DNA of 64,000 nt, taken from Phellopilus nigrolimitatus (Eukaryota > Basidiomycota > Agaricomycetes > Hymenochaetales > Hymenochaetaceae). Position 1 is the first letter of the stretch; each line of letters opens with the position of its first letter. The stretch covers positions 1 through 64,000 of the forward strand of contig JAJOHG010000141.1 in the NCBI GenBank assembly GCA_021029095.1, given 5' to 3'. The position numbers were made by a program, and so were the translations under genes. The notes below the pieces were generated by a model. It saw only the letters and a list, made by a program, of their open reading frames with translations. It was not told where the DNA came from and did not search any database. Below, piece after piece: positions 11,798 to 23,840 of the stretch.

Positions 11798-12320
11798 CCT
11801 CGGTACTGGTCAACCTACCGAAATACATATCCCAAAATTCGATCGATATTCTTTTTGTTTTCGTTACTGATCTTACACAATGCTATCATCCTTGTCCTTC
11901 TAGTGGTTCTCGAGCGATCACGCAAAGCCAATCGAGTTTACAGCAAAACACCTCAAGTCAAAAGAAAACTCCATTACTTGACCTAAGCACTTTGGGAAAC
12001 GCCGGTCCAAAATCAAGATACAAGAAATCCACATGCAAGTGTTTTACATCGTTGAGATAACCAAGAAAAAAGTGGTAAATAAACAATTGCACGGATGAAG
12101 GATCAGATAGTGAGTATGAAAAAAAAAACGAGAAGTGGGAAGCTGCATGGTTGCGTGAATGTACGATGGTTGAGTAACGGACTTCGAAACCGCAAACTAA
12201 GGTTCATTGATTTCTGAAAGGTAAGATTATAAAAAGGAAAACGTGTTTCCGCCTTTAATTCTTTTTTGTTGGCGAGCACGAGCGACGGGACCGTCCGACT
12301 GGGCAGGGAGGTCCTCGGCC

Positions 12321-14713
12321 TCACCCCTGGTACGCGTAGGCCACTGCACCGTACAGCCCGTCCTCGCGGCCGAGCATGCCGTGCCCCTCGAGCACCTCCA
12401 TCTTGCGCGCGTGCCAGCCCATCCCGCTGCTGACATTTCCCCGCGCATCCGCGAGCCGCTCGAACGCCGTGCGCAGCGGGTGGCTCCGCGAAAGCGCGCG
12501 GCGGAGGCCCGCGCCCGGGTTCACGCCCTTGGAGCTCGGAGGGATAGGTGAGACGGTAGAGCCGGAAAAGACGGAGGAGCCGGTGGAGACGGAGCTGAAG
12601 GCGGATGAAGAGTGGGAGGCGCGAGTACACTCGGGCTCGGCGACCCACCCGCTCGCGGTATCGACGTACCACGCGCGGCCACCCTTGCTGCGCACGATGC
12701 GCCACGTGCCCGCGCCCGCGCCGAGACCGTTCAGGAGGGGCATCGCGAGCTCGAGCACGCGCAGGCGCGTCGGCGCGTCGCGCACCTCGTCGTCGCTGTC
12801 CTCGGGGCCCAGCGACACGCAGAACGTCGCGGGCGGCATGCAGATCGGCTGGATGAGCGTGCCGTGCAGCGCCATGCTCGCGTTGAACACGCGCCCCGAC
12901 ACGGGCACGGCGAGCTCGGGCGTACTGGAGATGAGCGTGAGCACCTCGACGCTGGACGCTTTGGCGCGCAGGAAATCGGCGATCGAGCGCAGAGGGAGCA
13001 GAGGGATGAAGGAGAGCCCGAGTGAGCGGAGCTGTTTCTGCGGCGGGAACTTATTGAGGTGCGCAGGGGTGATGGGGCTGCTTGAGAGGTCGAGATACAC
13101 AAGTGCGCCAGACACGAAGCATGGTGCACGTGTGAGGAGTGCAAGCAGATTTTCTTCCGTGAGCGCGGAAGGATAGGTCGCGTCGCCGTATAGATTGAGC
13201 TGCTTCAGTCCGAACGTGCATCTCCCATTGATCAAGAAATCCGTGATGGAATTCCCCGTGAGGCGTACGCAGCGCGCGAGCGCGAGGGCCTCCAAGCGGA
13301 CAGTATCCGACGCCCCAAGCTCTTCCAGAAGCTCAGGCGCAACGCGCGTACTAGACAGGTCGAGGTGCGTCAGCGAGGGGAATGCAAGCACGAATGGGTG
13401 CAAGACATCTGGCTGGATGGACTTGACGCCGAGCAGTCCAAGCCTTTGCAGGCCAGGGAAGGACACTGGCTCCTTCGAGCTGCGATGGAGCGGAGAATCG
13501 CTCCGCCCACGGTCACTGCGTTCGTCGTCACTTGATTCAGAGTCTTCGACATTGATGTATGTGTACACGAAGTCGCGAAGAGCGGAGTAAAAAATCGCTG
13601 AGACACAGCCCGTAAAGTCGACTGCTACGAGGTCCTTGCACTCTCTGCGTCTCTCAATGTCTATCTCATCCGAGTCATCGCCAGTATCAATTGTCAAGCT
13701 CCGTCCGCGAGATAAACGACCACGGCCCCGGGAGGGTGACCCTCGAAGGAGAAGTTCTTTGAGGACGGGAAGGGTGAGCGCCCCGTCCATATACTCCGTC
13801 GCACCAAACGCAGTTAGGTTTGGACATTCCTGTAAGATGGCTAAGCAAAGATATAAGGTTCGATAATAATAGCCATACTTTGAGGACGTTTTCCAGGCGT
13901 TGGCTTGTGACAAAGCGGTGCTTAATGGCTTCGCCGATTAACCGACGCATGCCTATGGTCCGGAAGTGACTAAAGTCGATGCGGCGCACATACCGACCTG
14001 GGGTAGGATTCTGGGGCGTCGGGACTGCATCGGGATTACTGATGTCAGAAAGAACAAAGCAGGATAGATATAGGGCAATTACCGTAAAACCCGGATCCGT
14101 CCTGCTGCAGCATGACGTTATGGAGGGCGTCATTAATGGACTGCATTATCTTCCAGCGGGCGGGACTCGCGGACTTGGCCCTAATTCGACGTGGAGACGG
14201 GTCGCGCGTGGCAGGGGCGGAAAGCAACTCTGGGGGGATGGAGCTGTCAGGCCCAGAAAGGGAGGCAAGTATAGACTCATGCAGCAGCTTCTTCGCGTGT
14301 TCGTCGGCGGGCACGCCAGGCGACCCAAATGCAAGAGCAGCATTCGCGGCTTGCTGAATGGACTGGTCGATCTGCTCCTCGCTGAGCTCCTCTTCCCCGC
14401 CGGTGAGTTCAGTGACAAAGGCGAGCCAGTTCTGCGGGAGGCGAACCTCTACCTTGCGCCAAAGCCACGGCTTTGCGGCCTCGGACCAAGCACGATTGAC
14501 GAGGCAAAGGCTGGCGAGTGTGCTGCGTGACACAGGCTCTGGCCAGTAGGAGGGCGGGTAGGACGAAGGCAGCGTGGTCGGTGCGGTAGGGTCGTCGAGC
14601 ACGACGGGGTCGAGCGAAGGCACTACAGCGGGTATGCCGGCGTAGTAGACAGCAGCACAGATGGAGGCAAAGAGCTCAGGAGGGTAGTCGGCGACGGCGC
14701 AGAAAGCGGACAT
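12321..14713 (-). CDS. large fungal F-box/leucine-rich-repeat-like protein
   Basis: Predicted 761-residue protein in three exons (14713-14083, 14024-13879, 13829-12321). The N-terminus YPPELFASICAAVYYAG followed by LASLCLVNRAWSEAAKPWLWRKV has the spacing of a degenerate fungal F-box. Downstream, repeated units such as LQRLGLLGVKSIQPDVL, FPSLTHLDLSSTRV, LEALALARCVRLTG and LRSLGLSFIPLLPL are leucine-rich repeats. Such proteins usually pick substrates for SCF ubiquitin ligases, but no substrate can be deduced. The C-terminal segment from WRIVRSKGGRAWYVD to WHARKMEVLEGHGMLGRED is a conserved-looking block outside the repeats. The first intron (14082-14025) was placed to keep frame; a donor a few bases away is possible. 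It converges on ERG28. Confidence 0.78.
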
Positions 14714-16994
14714 GATAATTGACTGGGCAGTTGGTGACTGGTCGAAAAATCGGAGGTGTCGGCCATGGCTTTATAGGTGCGGGAGCAAGTCACGAGTGGT
14801 AATGAACAAGAGAGGCATGCCGATCGCGCCATGAAGATCACCCCGAACCTTCTCGGACTCTGCCGTCCGAAATATTCAATTATCCATTTGCTCTTCTTAC
14901 CTCCGTTTGCTCGCTGAAACCTCTCCAGTTGTTTTTGAGCACGCAATATATTCACCGTAAAACATACTACAATGATCACAGCACCGTCACACTCGTGTCT
15001 TATTTTTCGACGTTTTTGCGACAACTGACACCTTCTCGCTAACGAATCAGCCTCTTCTTCTTCTCCTTAGACGATCGCTAGCGCCTATTTACGTGTCTTT
15101 CGCTCCTCGTACCTGTCCCCCCTCATTCAAGTTCGCCTTGTAGTAAAATCTCGCGCTCGGGAGTTTCAGCGTCGGCTCTACGCGAGCATTCTCGTCACGA
15201 GGGCATCTTTTCTGTCCACTTAGTTCTCTGTCATGTGTCTTGCCATCGTGCGCCGCGGCGAGTGTTGGTTGCCTGTGATCCTATGTGTCGTCCTGACGTC
15301 GGATGAGCCCATGCACGAGCGTGTCGGCTAATTAAACGTGTCCAATTGGCGCCCGTTTTCCCGCGAACCTCGAGCTGCACGCGCACGCCCCTCTCGCGTC
15401 ATTACCCTCGAATAAAACCCCATCTGAATATTGTAGTTCTTCTTGGTTTCCCATCACCATCAAAGAATCTATGTATTACGATCTAGCCAGCTCATCTTGG
15501 CAAATGACTTTCTATAACGTACCTTCGGCTCATCACGACTCCTGAGACTATATATGTTTCCCCGAGCCTCGGTGTCTTACTTCTGCTGGCTCCTGGTCGT
15601 CTTCTGAGGCAAACGTGAAATGCTTCTACGCCTTCGCCTATTCTCGCTCTCGCTCGTGCGTTCATATTCGTCAACAGATGCATGTCTTCTTTGTACTTCT
15701 TATGTCTCAATTGGTCGTGACTGGCGAACGTTCCACTTTTCACCCGCAATCTTCTCCCATGCATATGAGGGTCCTCCGTGCGCATGTAACTTCTGCGGTC
15801 TTCTGCTATGCTGACGCCATATCCGTCTCCGCCTTTCGCATTGGGTTTCGAGGCAGGGTCAACTTAAGGATGTACGTTCCGCATTCCGTGAGGTCCGGAA
15901 CAACGCCCATCCCTCGGTTCTCACCTCCCCCCGACTCAAAGTCCTAATGCCGCTGCAAGACTACCGATCTAATACCGCGATTACCCTACGAACCGTAAAG
16001 CAGTGGCGCGCCGGCGTCGGAGGAGGAGGAAAGCCTGCGGATCTTGGGAAGTTCAATTCGTGTCCCACCTTAGAATAAATGATCATTCGCCCATCCGGAC
16101 GTGTCTTTTTATGCTACGTAGCCCGAAAATACCGGTATTGTGCCATTTCGCCAGAAGATGAGAGCATACGGCGCTTTTGTTTCTGCGGGTAAACTCTTGC
16201 AACCCCTCGAATTGAGTTGCTTCCGTCTCCACTCCCAGCTTCCTTACCGTCGACTCCAAATAAATTCGGACTGACTATATCTGTATAATCAGATACTGAC
16301 GTGTATATTTATACGTCACCGAAGCTCGAAAATTCTATGTGTCGTAGGCTGGTTATACCCCTGGAAATGATTTCTTCGAAAGTTTGTCAAAGCACCTCAT
16401 ATGAGATCTCGAATCCACAAGCTCTGCTACACCACTACTCTAACAAAAGGCACCCTCTTTTTTTATCTTTTATTTAATTATATTACAAATATTAAGCTAC
16501 ATACCAGCTGGGATGTGCATGATTTGTAGCCGTTGCGTTCTAGCGCAGTAGTTCAGCATGCACACACAAGCAGATATTAAAAGCCATCCCTTATTTCCCT
16601 GTAAATGAGTCAAATCAGGAGCCCTAAAACTTACCACTATATGTTTAAGGGACGCAAAGTAATTGTAACTCCCAATGGGAGATGAGCCGGAACTCCTCGA
16701 TCTCAGAATGTTGTCAGGATATCCATAGAATCAAATAAGCTTAATTCAAAACCAAATACTATCAGCATGCAAGCTAATTATGGCTGAGTTGTATGCGTCC
16801 ATTGCATTTTGTGGTCCAAAGGGCCAGCAGGTACAGAGGGCAAGGGAATACGAAAGCGGACATTGCCGAGACGCGACGCGTTTCGAGAAGGTAGCAGCAT
16901 GTGATGTACTTACGTGTAAGACCGACGTCCGGCTGGCCAGTGACCGTCGACTCATTGTCCGCTGATTCTTGCCGTTGCTTGTGCTTTCCCCGCT
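14714..16994. other. 2.3-kb gap without a recognised gene
   Basis: Starts are divergent here: the F-box-like gene leaves to the left and the tail-anchored-protein gene to the right, so two promoters lie within. Frames such as 15492-15947 are pyrimidine-rich and motif-free. An unannotated long 5' UTR or non-coding transcript cannot be excluded. Confidence 0.45.
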
Positions 16995-18597
16995 ATGTCC
17001 ACTACGACTTCAACGACGACTGCGACAACGCCGAGCATGTCTTCAGCCTCCTCATCGTCGATCGTAATCCCTGTCAAAGCATATTCACCGACGTCGATGC
17101 CATCCGGAGCAGGCTCCGCACCACCGTCGAGTCCAAGTCTGCAAGTGGTTCCCAGCTCGAGCTCCGCCGCCTCGACGCTCCGCTCCCTCTACCCTCGTGC
17201 AGCGCGCGCGCTCCTCCAGCGAGACATTGCTCTTACCCACACGCTACTCGACTCTGCCTTCGCGCTCCTCTCACCGCCGCTCGCTCCATCGCCAGATGCA
17301 CTCGACCCACATCGCCGCAAGTGGGATATTTTGCGTATCACGCTCGAGACGAGCGTCTTTGCGTCGCCGCCACCAGCAGCCGAGTACGAGGCGCTCCCGC
17401 CACCTCTTCGCGCGAATCTCATGATGAGCACGCAGAGTCTCGTTGCCGCGCTGCATGCCCGCTCCGTACGCCTTTTCTCCCCGGCGCCCGTGAGTCCGAC
17501 GGCGGCGTATCTCCCCGCACAAATCCTTGTTGCACTCGTGCTGTCGAGTCTGAAGTTACACTGCCCAGATGTCGGGCGGAGCATGATCGAGGACTGGTTG
17601 GCACTGAGGGAGTCAGTCGAGAAGGTCCGCGACGATGCGGAGGGATATAAGCGCATTCTGGAGCTGTTCTGCCTGCATGTGCTGCCCCGGTTGCAAGATT
17701 GGGAGTACTCTCGGGACTTTCTGAAGTATGAACGCGAGCTGCCTCCGCATTTTCGACAGGTACGCTGAGCCCGGCTTTTTGCCATATTGACCATCCGAAA
17801 TGACAGATGAAAACACGTAGCACCTCCAACTCTCGCTTGAGGCACTTCGGAAGCAAGAAATCGAGGCGGCTCGCACGATACCGACGCCCCCGAGTTCCGA
17901 ATTTCTGGGCACGTCCAGCTCATCCTCTTCCTTGCCGTCGCGTTCGCCGTCACCCGCCCCGTCAACATCGTCCAACTCGTCCGCGGACACTAACGACACG
18001 CACTCTACGCGTACAGTCGTCCCACGCACGCCGCGCCCAAAACATGGGCTCAACGGATTTACGCCACTCACGCCGACGCCGTCCACGTCATCAGCGTCTC
18101 TTTCGGACCTGAATCGCAAGTACGAGAATGGAGCGGCAAATGGCTACGCTAATGGACACGCTGTACGTGGCAAGCGTTCTTCGCCACCAACATCTACTGC
18201 ACGCGGGGACCCGTCGGGTTCACGGCCACGCCCACAGTCCGCGCGCACAAACTCGGACTTGGACGCGGCAGCATCTAGGCAGCGCGCGATCGCTGCACGC
18301 AATTCATCTTCTATATTCACGCTCATCAAAACTTCTCTACGCCCCTACTTCACCTCCCTCAGCGCATCACATCTTGTCTTTGCTTTACTTTTCGTATTCG
18401 TGCCGCTGGTCTCTTTCGTTCTGCGGAGACGCCGGCGTGCTTCTGCAATAGCGTCTCCATCGTCGCCGGCGGATGAGGTACGTCGGCGCCTGCAAAGAAG
18501 CGGAGAGCAACGCGCAGGTGTCCTCGGCGCGGTATGGGGCGAGGTCATGCGCGCGGTGGCGGATGCGGTGCGGATGGCGGGTGGAGGGCTGGTATGA
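16995..18597 (+). CDS. tail-anchored membrane protein, possibly PEX26-like peroxin
   Basis: 513-residue protein in two exons (16995-17759, 17821-18597) with a 61-nt intron in phase 0. A Ser/Thr-rich start is followed by a helical region (about residues 65-250: RALLQRDIALTHTLLDSAFALL, RKWDILRITLETSVF, LPAQILVALVLSSLKLHC) that looks like stacked helices. A disordered Ser/Pro region follows, then one hydrophobic segment near the C-terminus (SASHLVFALLFVFVPLVSFV) immediately followed by RRRRR. That is a tail-anchor topology with a basic luminal flank, as in peroxisomal Pex15/Pex26 anchors for the Pex1-Pex6 ATPase. The peroxin assignment is an inference from topology and helical N-domain, not from a diagnostic motif. 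It could be another tail-anchored adaptor. Confidence 0.72.
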
Positions 18598-19121
18598 TGT
18601 CCGGTATGGACCTTTAGCGAAATTTGGCGTAATTCTCTTTATTTGATTTTTGGCTGTGAGGATCATTATGGTTATAATTTCAATAGTCTTTCTTGTTTTC
18701 AAGGAAATGTCACACGCTCCGTAGAAGCTGCAGAAAAGGACGGCTTGGTGGTTGTACCCAAGATGTTGAGGGCCATGAAGGTCGAACTTATACTACACAG
18801 AACTAGATAACAGCGGGGATAGCAAGGGTCGGCGAGGTAGAGGACTTATACATAGGTACGTAGAGGCGGCACCAGAGAAGACCAATGCAGGAGGTGCATG
18901 CGTAATTGCGAGCATCGTGAAAGGGAGAGCACAATGCAAAGCAAAGAGACTAGAAAATAATAGTGTAAGATGCAGAAAGCAGCGGGAGTAAACAAGCGAG
19001 CTTCGTCGTAGCCTTGCGTGCTGAATTAAAAAGAAGAAGAAAGCATTGGCGAATTCATTGATCCGGTAAAGTCGTCGAGACTTTGAGCCAGAGAAAAAAA
19101 TCAAGGAATAAGGAGCAACCA
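18598..19121. other. convergent 3' flank
   Basis: Holds the 3' ends of the tail-anchored-protein gene and of the minus-strand membrane protein gene. A frame at 18793-19188 on the minus strand is hydrophobic but has no family signature and overlaps the neighbouring coding end. No gene called. Confidence 0.45.
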
Positions 19122-21238
19122 TCAATAATCCCTCCTCCACGCATCGATGACAGCCTCCCCGCCCTCGCGTACGCGCTCGGCCACCCATTGCTGGAAGAAT
19201 ACCTCGCGGAGCAGCGGTATGAACATCTCGCGCGCACCCACACGCACCATCCCGCGCAGGTACGGCCGGTACCCAAGCGCCTTCTCGACCGCGCCGCGCA
19301 AGTCTTCCAGCGTGTTCTCCATGTGCGTTCGGATCTCGAGCGAGCGCAGGCCCGTCGTGTAGGCGGCCGGGTCAGAAGAGTGGCCCTTGACGAGCACGGT
19401 AATTGCGAAGGGGCGCATGGTCGGCTTAGGGGCCCAGCGCACGTTGAGCAGCGCGCGGTCAATCGGCGGGGAGGGGGAACGGCGGTTGAGAGCCGCTGAC
19501 GCATTACATTGCCCTGTGTCTGTAGGCATGCCGTTGAGGAGTAGGGCAGGGGGCGGGGACGGTTTGGATTCGTGCTGAGGTTGGGGCTTAAGCGAGACTT
19601 GTACATTTGTGAGAAGACCAAAGGGCTGCCGGGTATACGATGATTTTCTCTTCGATTGATGCGTCGAGATATGAGAAGTACGGTTCCGTCGTTGCAAAAC
19701 TGGCTTCTTGGATTCGAGCTTGGATCTTGGCTTTGTTTTCGGCTTGCTTCTTGAATTATTGCTAGTAGAGGCCTTGCCATTGACTGTTTGCTTCTTTGAA
19801 ATTGTAGCCAAGGCTGTAGCTCTGGGAACGGTGTGAACTCGGACGGAGGATGGGAAGAAAGCCGCGGCTTGGGTGCGGAGCTTATACGCAGCAGTGACAG
19901 CATTGTGGAATTTGGTGGCGGACGAAAGCGAGAGAGCAGCAATGCGCTTGCGGCGTGCGGCAACACGCGGGGGGCGCTTAGAAAGAGGCAGAGCATGAAA
20001 AGAAGCACGAGCGCAAGATCTGAGCGTAGTGGGTGGCGTCTTGGGAGTGGTTGTCGACGACTCCGAGCCGGCAGCCGCAGATATACTTATTTGAGGTTTC
20101 TCCTGGCGTTCGGTCTTTAAAGAGAGTCCATCGAATAAAGAGCATGACGCGTCTTCAGCTTCAAACACGTCAGACGCAGACCGAGGCGTGGAAGCAGAAG
20201 CAGAAGTCGTCTCAGGTTCGTAGAAAAGATCTCCACTGGGGTTCTTAAAGTAGTAGTCCAAGGAGTGTCCGCTTGAGGAGGAGGATACACTGTTCTCACT
20301 TGATGTGCTGCTCATCGACTTTAAGCATGGATAGGATATTCAGTTTCCTTCGCAAATGTCTCAAGCGTATTGATCCCGCTCACCTCGTCAGCTAAGATTA
20401 AAGAAAAATGTTGCCTTTGAGAAAGCCTCTCTGTAAATTCTGTGTCCTTCAGAACGGTCTCACATTGGTCGCTAGAAGGCCGGTTAATCACAGAGCCTAT
20501 TATAGCGCCGTCGTTGGCAGCGGCCTTTGAAAAAAAAAAAAAAAGACGATGTTGATAAACTCGTGAATCTCGCAGGCCTAAGCGAAATGTAAGTACCGTG
20601 ATCTGACTCAAACTCGCTGGGCAGCTGCTTGATACCGTTAAAACCGGCGCTTTTGGCAAGGGCTTTGAAGCAGAATTTCCAAAAGGAAAACTCATGCGTT
20701 TCATCCCCGATGGATGAAGCGGCTGAGAATGACGGTAGGAGTTAGCATCTGGACGGCTAATGGACTGATACGACTTTACACGACGCTCGTTCTGCAAGCG
20801 CGGAAGAAGCAGTTCCTTGTACGGGCTCTTTTTAGAAATAGTGCTCGCTGTGCCCAGTAAAAGTGGGCGGAGGACAGGCATCTCGGGAGTAGTGAACGTG
20901 CGCGTTTGATACTCCTCGCCATCGGGAATACTAAAACGGTCTACAATGCCAGCACCGTTGTGCAAGCCAACCTCCTTGGCCTCGGGAAGAGGTTCGGTGG
21001 TGATGAGGCGTCCTCTAAATATGTAGATGCAAATACCAGCGACGCCTGAAATAACGAGCAGACCACTGGTGAGGCCGAGGACTACGGCTAGCGTGGGGAG
21101 GCTGGAGGTAGAGGAGGAAGTCTGGGAAGAAGGGGCGAACAGACGAGGAGGCGAAGGGAGGGACGCGTCGTAGAAGGCGGGCGACATCTTGTTGAACCGC
21201 TTTCGCAGAGCACTAGAGCACGGTGCAGAGGAAAGCAA
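19122..21238 (-). CDS. single-pass membrane protein of unknown function
   Basis: Two long frames, 21238-20321 and 20315-19122, are only five bases apart. A GTGAGC...AAAG intron at 20383-20319 joins them in phase (LADE|SMSSTSSENS), so I read one gene. A second 72-nt intron at 20596-20525, whose acceptor side is a poly-T run, fits an interrupted conserved stretch. The N-terminus is Ser-rich and followed by one transmembrane segment (LAVVLGLTSGLLVISGVAGI, extending into CIYIF) and a basic, Ser-rich cytosolic domain. The last 100 residues (RPFAITVLVKGHSSD to VIDAWRRDY) are the most ordered part. I do not recognise the family. If the splice is wrong, two separate proteins would be encoded. A later ATG at codon 18 is a plausible alternative start. 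Confidence 0.6.
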
Positions 21239-21672
21239 GGCTGAGGAAACGATATGAGGAACGTGCGTCTTATAATGACGGCAGAGGCTGACAGTGGCCA
21301 GTCTGAAAACAAATCTGATGTGCTCATCGAGGACTTCCGCAGTCAGAATGAAAATCGCACGACCAATGCTATCAGAGACACCGTATCAAGAGGACTAGCA
21401 GAATTTTCCGGTAGCAGAGATCAGAGTAGTAATCACAAAGAAAGCCAGCTTTGCCTCACTTCCTGTAGATCCCACTATAGATCCCACAAAAAAGACCTAG
21501 AAGATCTTCACACGCTTTCTGCCACAGGAAAATAAGAAAACCAATTCCCTCGATAAGTTACATTTGATGAAGCAAGTCCATTATTCTAGAAAAGTTAACG
21601 TTTTCATTTACTACAACTTGCATGGAATGCACTCACTAAAAAAAGTAAAGCGGCCCATCCTGTTTACAGACG

Positions 21673-22467
21673 TCAGTGCAATCCAAGACTGCGGTAAATA
21701 CCCGACCAGCTCCTGCCAATGTACCGGGCAAATTGTGAAGTATCACCGAAGACAGATTCAAGTTTGTTGGCAGAATCTAGAAGTGAATCGAGAAAGTCGG
21801 TGGCTGTGGTTGGAGAGCCGATTTGATGCAACTCTGGTTGCGCCTAGTTAATTAGAATTTTACGCAATGCGAAAAACCGAACTGCACCTGCTGCGATGTA
21901 AACGGTTGAAAGAGTAGCTCTCTTCGCGTACCAGGCATTCTACGGATTAGATGAGCAGATGCGATCGGCATCAAAATAAGAATGAATCGACTCACTGCAG
22001 TATTTTTGTCACCCGAAAGATAGCAAGCCTGGTCTGCTATAGATGCAGCATGCCACATGGCTGGCCTAGGATCCAAAGGAGGGATGCCAGAGGGCGGGGA
22101 ACTTGCTAATGCGAATATCTCACGAACCAACCGTTTAGTTTGCGGGATTTGCCTCGCTGACTGTTTGCCATACCTCAGGAAGGAACTGCAAAACAGGTTC
22201 GTTCCAGCGCAGTCTGTGCTTCAGTAGACCACTGGCAGTCTTCTCCTTGCTTGTCTCCATATCGTTCCTGCCCTCTTCAAGCCATGCTCTGAGCAACGTC
22301 CGTCTAGCCTCGTCACCGCTTCCGAAGAGCGAGGTCACAGCGGTGTCCGACAATGGTTCAGTATGGGGTGCCGGAAGAGAGAGAGCAGCCAAGGAAAGCG
22401 ACTCTCGCGTGAATCCGTGGTTCTTTATCAGAGGAAATGCGCACTGAAGCAGACGTTTGCTCTGCAT
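21673..22467 (-). CDS. COQ9: ubiquinone biosynthesis protein COQ9
   Basis: 209-residue protein in four exons (22467-22174, 22118-21996, 21939-21888, 21833-21673), all in phase. The first exon starts MQSKRLLQCAFPLIKNHGF and contains the helical block SLAALSLPAPHTEPLSDTAV and GSGDEARRTLLRAWLEEG. The middle exon has IPPLDPRPAMWHAASIADQA and CYLSGDKNTA. The spliced end reads AWYAKRATLSTVYIAAELHQ then TTATDFLDSLLDSANKLE. These are the TetR-like helices and C-terminal COQ9 domain. COQ9 binds lipid and Coq7 in the mitochondrial CoQ synthome. The expected mitochondrial presequence is not obvious before MQSKRL, so a short upstream exon may be missing. The gene diverges from the eIF3j gene across about 165 bp. 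Confidence 0.88.
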
Positions 22468-22632
22468 GATAGTCTCAAGCGATGTCGGTTTCGGCGCGTC
22501 GCGTCAGTTTCCAGTTTCGGAACAACCCGAAGTTTATCTTTTTTGTCCTCGCCACACCAAACTCTTCTACTTACATTCGCGTAGATTACACACTGCGCTG
22601 GCTCAATAACATCGGACAAGTGGATTGACAAA

Positions 22633-23665
22633 ATGTCTGACTGGGGTGCGCAAATCTGGCCAGGTTCGACAACATGAACACTCACAAGCAAGATCATAGA
22701 CGCCTCCGACAGCGATTCGCCTGCTGCTCCCGCCGCCGCACCCTCTGCCCCGGCCAAGTCCGCTCCCGCCAAGCCTATCGTGAAGAGCAAATGGGAGGGC
22801 GAAGACGAGGAAGACGGCAATGTCGCTGTAAGTCTCAAGAACTCTTGCTGTTCATGCACACACATATCTCATAAAGCGAGTGCATGTAGTCTGACTGGGA
22901 GGAATCCGAAGAGGAGGATGAGGAGAAGCCCAAGCCCACCGGACCTGCGCCTCCTACGAGGAAAAAAGGTACCATCAAGCAGAAGATCGCGGAGAAGGAA
23001 GCGCTGAAAGCAGCGAGGGCGGCTAACGGCGAGGACGAATTATACGACTCGGACGACGTACTCGATCCGCGCGAAAAGGCACGAAGGGACAGGGAGAGAG
23101 AAGTCAACGCAGACCTGAGCAATGCTGCTGACCTTCTTGGTGCTGCTGCGCTCGGTGGTACGTGTACTTATATTTCAACCTCAACTGCTACGCCTACTGA
23201 TATATTTTATGCTTTTCGCAGGCACCTCAGACAAGGAGCTCGACAAACTCGTCTCCTTCGACCCGCGCACGAAGGAAGACTTCCAGGGCTTCTCGCAGCG
23301 CATCATCGAGTACCTCGTGAAACGACACCAAAATAAACCGTTGTACGCGTCGTTCGTCGAGCACCATGTTCGCGAGCTTGCGCTCCCGCTCAAGGACGTT
23401 GAGGTACGCAAGGCTGCGAGCGGGCTCACGACACTCGCGAATGAGAAGCAGAAGGAGCAGCGCGAGAAGGCGAGCGGGAAGAAGAAATCTAAGGCCGCGG
23501 GTAAGCCGGCGCTTGGCTCTACGAAGGCAGCGAGCAGGTCTGTATACTTTTTTCTCGATTATTTTGCTTTATTATTACTAACGTAAACTGTCATGAAGAT
23601 ATGATACAAACGTGTACGAGGAGCCGCTCGACGATTTCGGAGGGAACCCAGACGATTTTATGTAG
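22633..23665 (+). CDS. HCR1: eukaryotic translation initiation factor 3 subunit J
   Basis: 269-residue protein in five exons (22633-22663, 22700-22827, 22890-23157, 23222-23537, 23599-23665), phases consistent. It begins MSDWGAQIWP and has the acidic SDWEESEEEDEEKPKP stretch followed by the basic, coiled-coil-prone GTIKQKIAEKEALKAARA. The core LDPREKARRDREREVNADLS and LVSFDPRTKEDFQGFSQRII matches eIF3j/Hcr1. The end YDTNVYEEPLDDFGGNPDDF is the conserved acidic C-terminus. eIF3j binds the 40S decoding centre, stabilises eIF3 and helps in ribosome recycling and 20S rRNA processing. The 36-nt first intron (22664-22699) is unusually short and should be confirmed with RNA data. Confidence 0.92.
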
Positions 23666-23840
23666 TTTTTGTAGGGTGTCACTATTTGCTGTTTTTTTAA
23701 ACTGTGATCTTCTGTTTTAACTTCGAACATTGGTTGTTGTACTGTATACGTCGTTGCTAACGTTCTTATGGTGCATGGCGAATATCCAGCATAATAAAAG
23801 TAAAAAAGGTGTGAAGAACATGATATTGCCAATAATTTGA

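Noticed and set aside
14623..15024. Minus-strand frame upstream of the F-box-like gene
   Set aside because: Overlaps the start of that gene out of frame and has no family signature.
15492..15947. Overlapping frames on both strands in the 2.3-kb gap
   Set aside because: Low complexity, no conserved motif, no convincing splice context.
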